This document shows, in pieces, positions 60,399 to 64,000 of a DNA stretch of 64,000 nucleotides. The translations under genes were made by a program, and so were the position numbers. Position 1 is the stretch's first letter. Each line of letters starts with the position of its first letter. Source of the DNA: Martelella limonii (lineage in GTDB: Bacteria > Pseudomonadota > Alphaproteobacteria > Rhizobiales > Rhizobiaceae); the NCBI RefSeq assembly GCF_013344475.1, contig NZ_JABUOU010000006.1, forward strand, positions 1 to 64,000, read 5' to 3'. The notes under the pieces were generated by a model that was not told where the DNA came from, made no database searches, and saw only the letters and a program-made list of their open reading frames with translations.

Positions 60399-62174
60399 AT
60401 GTGTGGTATTGCCGGAGAGATCAGATTCGATGGAACACTTGCCGATTCCGAAGCCGTGGCCCGCATCACAGAGGCGCTCGCGCCGCGTGGGCCGGATGGC
60501 AGCGGCATATTTGCACAGGGGCGCTTCGCCTTCGGCCACCGCCGCCTGAAGATCATCGATCTTTCGGAAAAGGCCGCCCAGCCGATGACCGATCCGGAAC
60601 TCGGCCTCACCATCGTCTTCAACGGTTGCATCTACAACTACCCGGAGCTGAAGCGCGAGCTGGAGGACAAGGGCTACAAGTTCTTCTCCACCGGCGATAC
60701 CGAAGTCATCATGAAGGCCTATCATGCCTGGGGTCGCGACTGCGTGAAGCGGTTCCACGGCATGTTCGCCTTCGCCATCGTCGAGCGCGACAGCGGCAAG
60801 GCGATGATCGCGCGCGACCGGTTCGGCATCAAGCCGTTCTATTATGCGACCAGCGGCCGCAACATCCGCTTTGCCTCGACGCTGCCTGCGCTGTTGAAGG
60901 GCGGCGGCATCGACAAATCGGTCGATCCGGTGGCGCTCCACCATTACATGTCGTTTCACGCCGTCGTGCCGCCGCCGCATACCATCATCAAGGGCGTGCG
61001 CAAGCTGCCGCCGGCCACCACCCGCTGCTTCGAGCCCGATGGTTCGTTCGAGGATATCCGCTACTGGTCGCCGAAGCATGAGCGCGATACCGCGACGGCC
61101 AATCTCAGCCGCGAGGAATGGCGCGACCGGGTTCTCGATGCGCTGAGGACCGCCGTGCGCCGCCGCATGGTTTCCGACGTGCCAGTCGGCGTGCTGCTGT
61201 CAGGCGGCGTCGATTCCTCGATCATCACCGGACTTCTCGCCGAAGAAGGCCAGAAGGACCTGATGACGTTCTCGATCGGCTTCGAGGAAGCCAATGGCGA
61301 AAAGGGCGACGAGTTCACCTATTCCGACCTGATCGCCGAGCGCTTCGGCACCGATCACCACAAGATCTTCGTGCCGTCCTCCGAATTGATGAGCGCGCTG
61401 CCCGATACCATCAATGCGATGTCGGAACCGATGGTGTCCTATGACAATATCGGCTTCTTCCTGCTGTCGCGCGAGGTTTCCAAGCACATCAAGGTGGTCC
61501 AGTCCGGTCAGGGCGCGGACGAGATTTTCGCCGGCTATCACTGGTATCCGCCGCTCGAGAACTCGAATGATGTCGTCGGCGATTATGCCAAGGGCTTCTT
61601 CGACCGCGACCATGCCAAGATGGCCCGCCACCTTTCGCCGGAATGGCTGGCGCAAGAAGATGTCAGCCGCGCCTTTGTCGAAAGCCATCTGATGGCGGGG
61701 GGCGCCGAAGGCCCCGTTGACCGGGCGCTGCGTCTCGACAGCCAGGTGATGCTGGTCGACGACCCGGTCAAGCGCGTCGACAACATGACCATGGCCTGGG
61801 GCCTCGAGGCGCGCGTGCCGTTCCTCGATCATGAGCTTGCCGAGCTTGCGGCCACCATTCCGCCGGAGTTCAAGCTCAATGACGGCGGCAAGGGTGTGCT
61901 GAAGGATGCCGCGCGCCTGGTCGTGCCGCATGAGGTGATCGACCGCAAGAAGGGCTATTTCCCGGTGCCCCAGCTCAAATATATCTCCGGCGAATATCTC
62001 GACATGGTGCGCGACGTCCTGACGAGCCAGGTGTCGAGCGAACGCGGCCTGTTCAACAAGGCCTATCTCGACGACCTGTTCATCGATCCGATCGGCCACA
62101 TCACGCCGCTGCGCGGTTCGGAACTGTGGCAGGTCGCGCTTCTGGAAATGTGGCTTCAGTCACACGACATCTGA
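60399..62174 (+). CDS. asnO: N-acetylglutaminylglutamine amidotransferase (asparagine synthase-like)
   Basis: 591 residues. Ntn glutaminase domain with catalytic Cys2 (MCGIAGEIRF) and asparagine-synthase domain with LSGGVDSS near 266. It makes the terminal amide of N-acetylglutaminylglutamine amide (NAGGN), an osmoprotectant of rhizobia and pseudomonads. The start is fixed by the need for Cys at position 2; the closest ribosome site (AAGGAG) is 14 bases away, long for a strong start. ngg follows after ten bases. Confidence 0.93.
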   Translation: MCGIAGEIRFDGTLADSEAVARITEALAPRGPDGSGIFAQGRFAFGHRRLKIIDLSEKAAQPMTDPELGLTIVFNGCIYNYPELKRELEDKGYKFFSTGDTEVIMKAYHAWGRDCVKRFHGMFAFAIVERDSGKAMIARDRFGIKPFYYATSGRNIRFASTLPALLKGGGIDKSVDPVALHHYMSFHAVVPPPHTIIKGVRKLPPATTRCFEPDGSFEDIRYWSPKHERDTATANLSREEWRDRVLDALRTAVRRRMVSDVPVGVLLSGGVDSSIITGLLAEEGQKDLMTFSIGFEEANGEKGDEFTYSDLIAERFGTDHHKIFVPSSELMSALPDTINAMSEPMVSYDNIGFFLLSREVSKHIKVVQSGQGADEIFAGYHWYPPLENSNDVVGDYAKGFFDRDHAKMARHLSPEWLAQEDVSRAFVESHLMAGGAEGPVDRALRLDSQVMLVDDPVKRVDNMTMAWGLEARVPFLDHELAELAATIPPEFKLNDGGKGVLKDAARLVVPHEVIDRKKGYFPVPQLKYISGEYLDMVRDVLTSQVSSERGLFNKAYLDDLFIDPIGHITPLRGSELWQVALLEMWLQSHDI

Positions 62175-62184
62175 GGGTAGGCCG

Positions 62185-63993
62185 ATGAGTTCGGACAAAG
62201 GCTCCAAAGACGACCACCGCGGGCGCGATGCCTATTCGCATCGTCTGAAGCGGATGCGTTCGCAGGGCATGAAGCCGCCGATCAGCAATGATGGCGGCGG
62301 CATGACGGCGGATGCCTCGATCGATTGCGGTTGGGGGCGCGTGGTCTTCGGCCAGACGTTTTCCGATACCAAGCTTCTGATCGAGACCCTGCGCGCGGAA
62401 GTGCCGGACCACCGCGATATCGCGATCTATGTGCGTGATCCGCATGTGGTGCTCGCCAATGCGCCGCAGGAGGTCTTCCTCGACCCATCCCACACCTACC
62501 GGCTGGAGCTTTCCACCTACCGCCCGGCCTCAAAGCCACCGCAGGGCTTCTTCATCCGCCGGTTGACGTCGGAGATCGATGCACAGGCGATCAACAGGAT
62601 CTATGCCTCGCGCGGCATGGTCGTGGTGCGGCCCGATTTCTTCTGGCGCCAGCGCGATGCCCGCTCGATCTCCTATTTCGTGGCGGAAGAAGAGCATAGC
62701 GGCGACATTCTCGGCACCGTAACCGGCATTGACCACACCCGTGTCTTCAACGATCCGGAAAGGGGCTCATCGCTCTGGTGCCTTGCAAGCGACCCACAGG
62801 CCCGACAGCGCGGCATCGGCGAAGCGCTGGTGCGCCGGCTTGCCGAGCATTTCATCGCGCGCGGCGCATCCTATCTCGACCTGTCGGTGCTGCACGACAA
62901 CGACCCGGCGATCCGGCTATACGAAAAGCTCGGCTTTCGCCGCGTGCCCTACTTCACCGTCAAGCGGAAGAACCAGATCAACGAGAAGCTGTTCACCGGC
63001 CCGGAAGCCGAGGATTACGAGGCGCTCAACCCCTATGCACGGCTGATCGTGACCGAGGCGCGCCGCCGGGGCATTTCGGCGGAGATCACCGACGCCAAGG
63101 GCGGCTTCTTCCGCCTTTCCTATGGCGGCCGCTCGATCCACTGCCGCGAGAGCCTTTCCGAACTCACGACGTCGGTCGCCATGTCTATCTGTGACGACAA
63201 GTCCGTGACCAGACGGTTCGTCGAGGAAGCAGGCGTTAAGGTTCCGCGCCAGATGACCTCGGATGCCGGCGATGACGCCATTCGCGGGTTTCTGGAAGAG
63301 GCGGGCCACCTCGTGGTCAAGCCCGCGCGCGGCGAGCAGGGCCGTGGCATTTCCGTCGGCATCACCACATTCGAGGACCTTCAGGCCGCCGTGAAGGAAG
63401 CCAAGGACTATTGCGACACGGTGCTGATCGAGGAGATGGTCGATGGCGAGGATCTTCGCCTGATCGTCATCAATTACCGGCTCGTGGCGGCAGCCGTGCG
63501 CCGTCCCGCCCATATCGTGGGTGACGGCAAGTCGACGATCGAGCAGCTCATTGCCAACCAGAGCGAGCGGCGCAGGGCCGCCACGGGCGGCGAATCCTCG
63601 ATACCGCTCGATGCCGAAACCGAACGCACCGTGCGCGATGCCGGCTACACCTTTGCCGATGTGCCCAAGGCCGGCACCGAGATCCGGGTGCGCCGCACCG
63701 CCAATCTCCACACCGGCGGCACCATTCACGACGTCACCGACATCGTGCACCCCAAGCTTGTCGATGCCGCGATCTCGGCCGCGCGGGCGATCAACATTCC
63801 CGTGGTGGGGATTGACCTGATGATCAAGTCCCCGCAAAACCCTGATTATGCCTTCATCGAGGCCAATGAGCGGCCCGGGCTGGCGAACCACGAACCGCAG
63901 CCGACGGCAGAACGGTTCATCGACCTGCTCTTCCCGCTCTCCATGCCGGCCGGCATGCGCCACTCCGCGCGTGAGGCCCACAAGAACGAGTGA
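62185..63993 (+). CDS. ngg: N-acetylglutaminylglutamine synthetase (GNAT/ATP-grasp fusion)
   Basis: 602 residues. GNAT acetyltransferase domain (about 110-270, with RQRGIGEALVRRLAEHFI) joined to an ATP-grasp ligase of the cyanophycin/glutathione synthetase type (about 330-590, GHLVVKPARGEQGRGISVGI). It acetylates glutamine and joins a second glutamine, giving the dipeptide that AsnO amidates. Together they form NAGGN under osmotic stress. Stop is four bases before another ATG at 63997. Confidence 0.93.
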   Translation: MSSDKGSKDDHRGRDAYSHRLKRMRSQGMKPPISNDGGGMTADASIDCGWGRVVFGQTFSDTKLLIETLRAEVPDHRDIAIYVRDPHVVLANAPQEVFLDPSHTYRLELSTYRPASKPPQGFFIRRLTSEIDAQAINRIYASRGMVVVRPDFFWRQRDARSISYFVAEEEHSGDILGTVTGIDHTRVFNDPERGSSLWCLASDPQARQRGIGEALVRRLAEHFIARGASYLDLSVLHDNDPAIRLYEKLGFRRVPYFTVKRKNQINEKLFTGPEAEDYEALNPYARLIVTEARRRGISAEITDAKGGFFRLSYGGRSIHCRESLSELTTSVAMSICDDKSVTRRFVEEAGVKVPRQMTSDAGDDAIRGFLEEAGHLVVKPARGEQGRGISVGITTFEDLQAAVKEAKDYCDTVLIEEMVDGEDLRLIVINYRLVAAAVRRPAHIVGDGKSTIEQLIANQSERRRAATGGESSIPLDAETERTVRDAGYTFADVPKAGTEIRVRRTANLHTGGTIHDVTDIVHPKLVDAAISAARAINIPVVGIDLMIKSPQNPDYAFIEANERPGLANHEPQPTAERFIDLLFPLSMPAGMRHSAREAHKNE

Positions 63994-63996
63994 GAC

Positions 63997-64000
63997 ATGA
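63997..64000 (+). CDS. Probable start of the next gene of the NAGGN operon (cut by the window)
   Basis: ATG at 63997 follows the ngg stop by 3 bases, with GAG AC before it. In related genomes a peptidase of the M42 type follows asnO-ngg; only the first codon is visible here. Confidence 0.3.

Noticed and set aside
1-64000. CRISPR arrays, insertion sequences, prophage genes, tRNA or rRNA genes
   Set aside because: No regularly spaced repeats, transposase or integrase motifs, or cloverleaf patterns were found on reading.

Overview
The window looks like chromosomal DNA of an alphaproteobacterium of the order Hyphomicrobiales (Rhizobiales), most likely a Rhizobiaceae-like genus. This rests on high GC, the neighbour sets typical of that order (M23 peptidase with clpB; divergent cycM and kdsB-pheA; HIT, nudC, ffs, dnaX, ybaB), a DnaX of the rhizobial type without most zinc cysteines, and paired palindromic repeats of a kind common in these genomes. 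The genus cannot be fixed from sequence reading alone. No phage, insertion sequence, CRISPR array, tRNA or rRNA was seen.

Layout. 1-22084 is mostly housekeeping: a membrane-anchored M23 peptidase, clpB flanked by two palindromic repeat elements, a short RNase D, a DedA protein, a large alkaline phosphatase behind a four-unit Pho box, a putative metal-linked ABC system whose FtsX-type permease carries a histidine-rich insert, an AEC transporter, cycM, kdsB-pheA, a HIT-nudC-WYL-VOC operon, the SRP RNA gene, a YbaK-type deacylase, dnaX-ybaB and a LysE exporter.

22205-47214 is a catabolic island of about 25 kb in three transcription blocks. Block 1 (minus, 30063 to 22205) is a TRAP-TAXI transporter with CoA-transferase A/B, a CitE-type lyase, a nitronate monooxygenase-like protein and an MmgE/PrpD protein, with a divergent LysR. 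Block 2 (minus, 39546 to 31232) has eight tightly overlapping genes: acyl-CoA dehydrogenase, thioesterase, a cysteine-free DUF35 protein, a thiolase-fold protein without the nucleophilic cysteine, an ADP-forming CoA ligase, MaoC hydratase, enoyl-CoA hydratase and a membrane transporter. A divergent IclR gene is followed by an SDR. Block 3 (plus, 41548 to 47214) has an acyl-CoA dehydrogenase, CaiB/BaiF CoA-transferase, MaoC-type hydratase, CitE-type lyase, EtfB and EtfA; its gene set matches the itaconate pathway (Ict-Ich-Ccl). Together they encode uptake, CoA activation, a beta-oxidation-like cycle and C-C cleavage of one or more branched or unsaturated carboxylic acids. The substrate is not known.

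47415-53984 holds a DUF1275 protein and an ABC uptake operon for glycerol-3-phosphate-like substrates with a glycerophosphodiesterase and an RpiR regulator; a perfect RpiR/HexR-like palindrome lies in front of it. 54095-58397 is a periplasmic arylsulfatase plus HAD phosphatase pair with a divergent AraC regulator. 58403-64000 has an ExoD protein, two small proteins, and a MarR gene separated by a 44-bp palindrome from asnO-ngg, the genes for the osmoprotectant N-acetylglutaminylglutamine amide. Another gene probably starts at the right edge.
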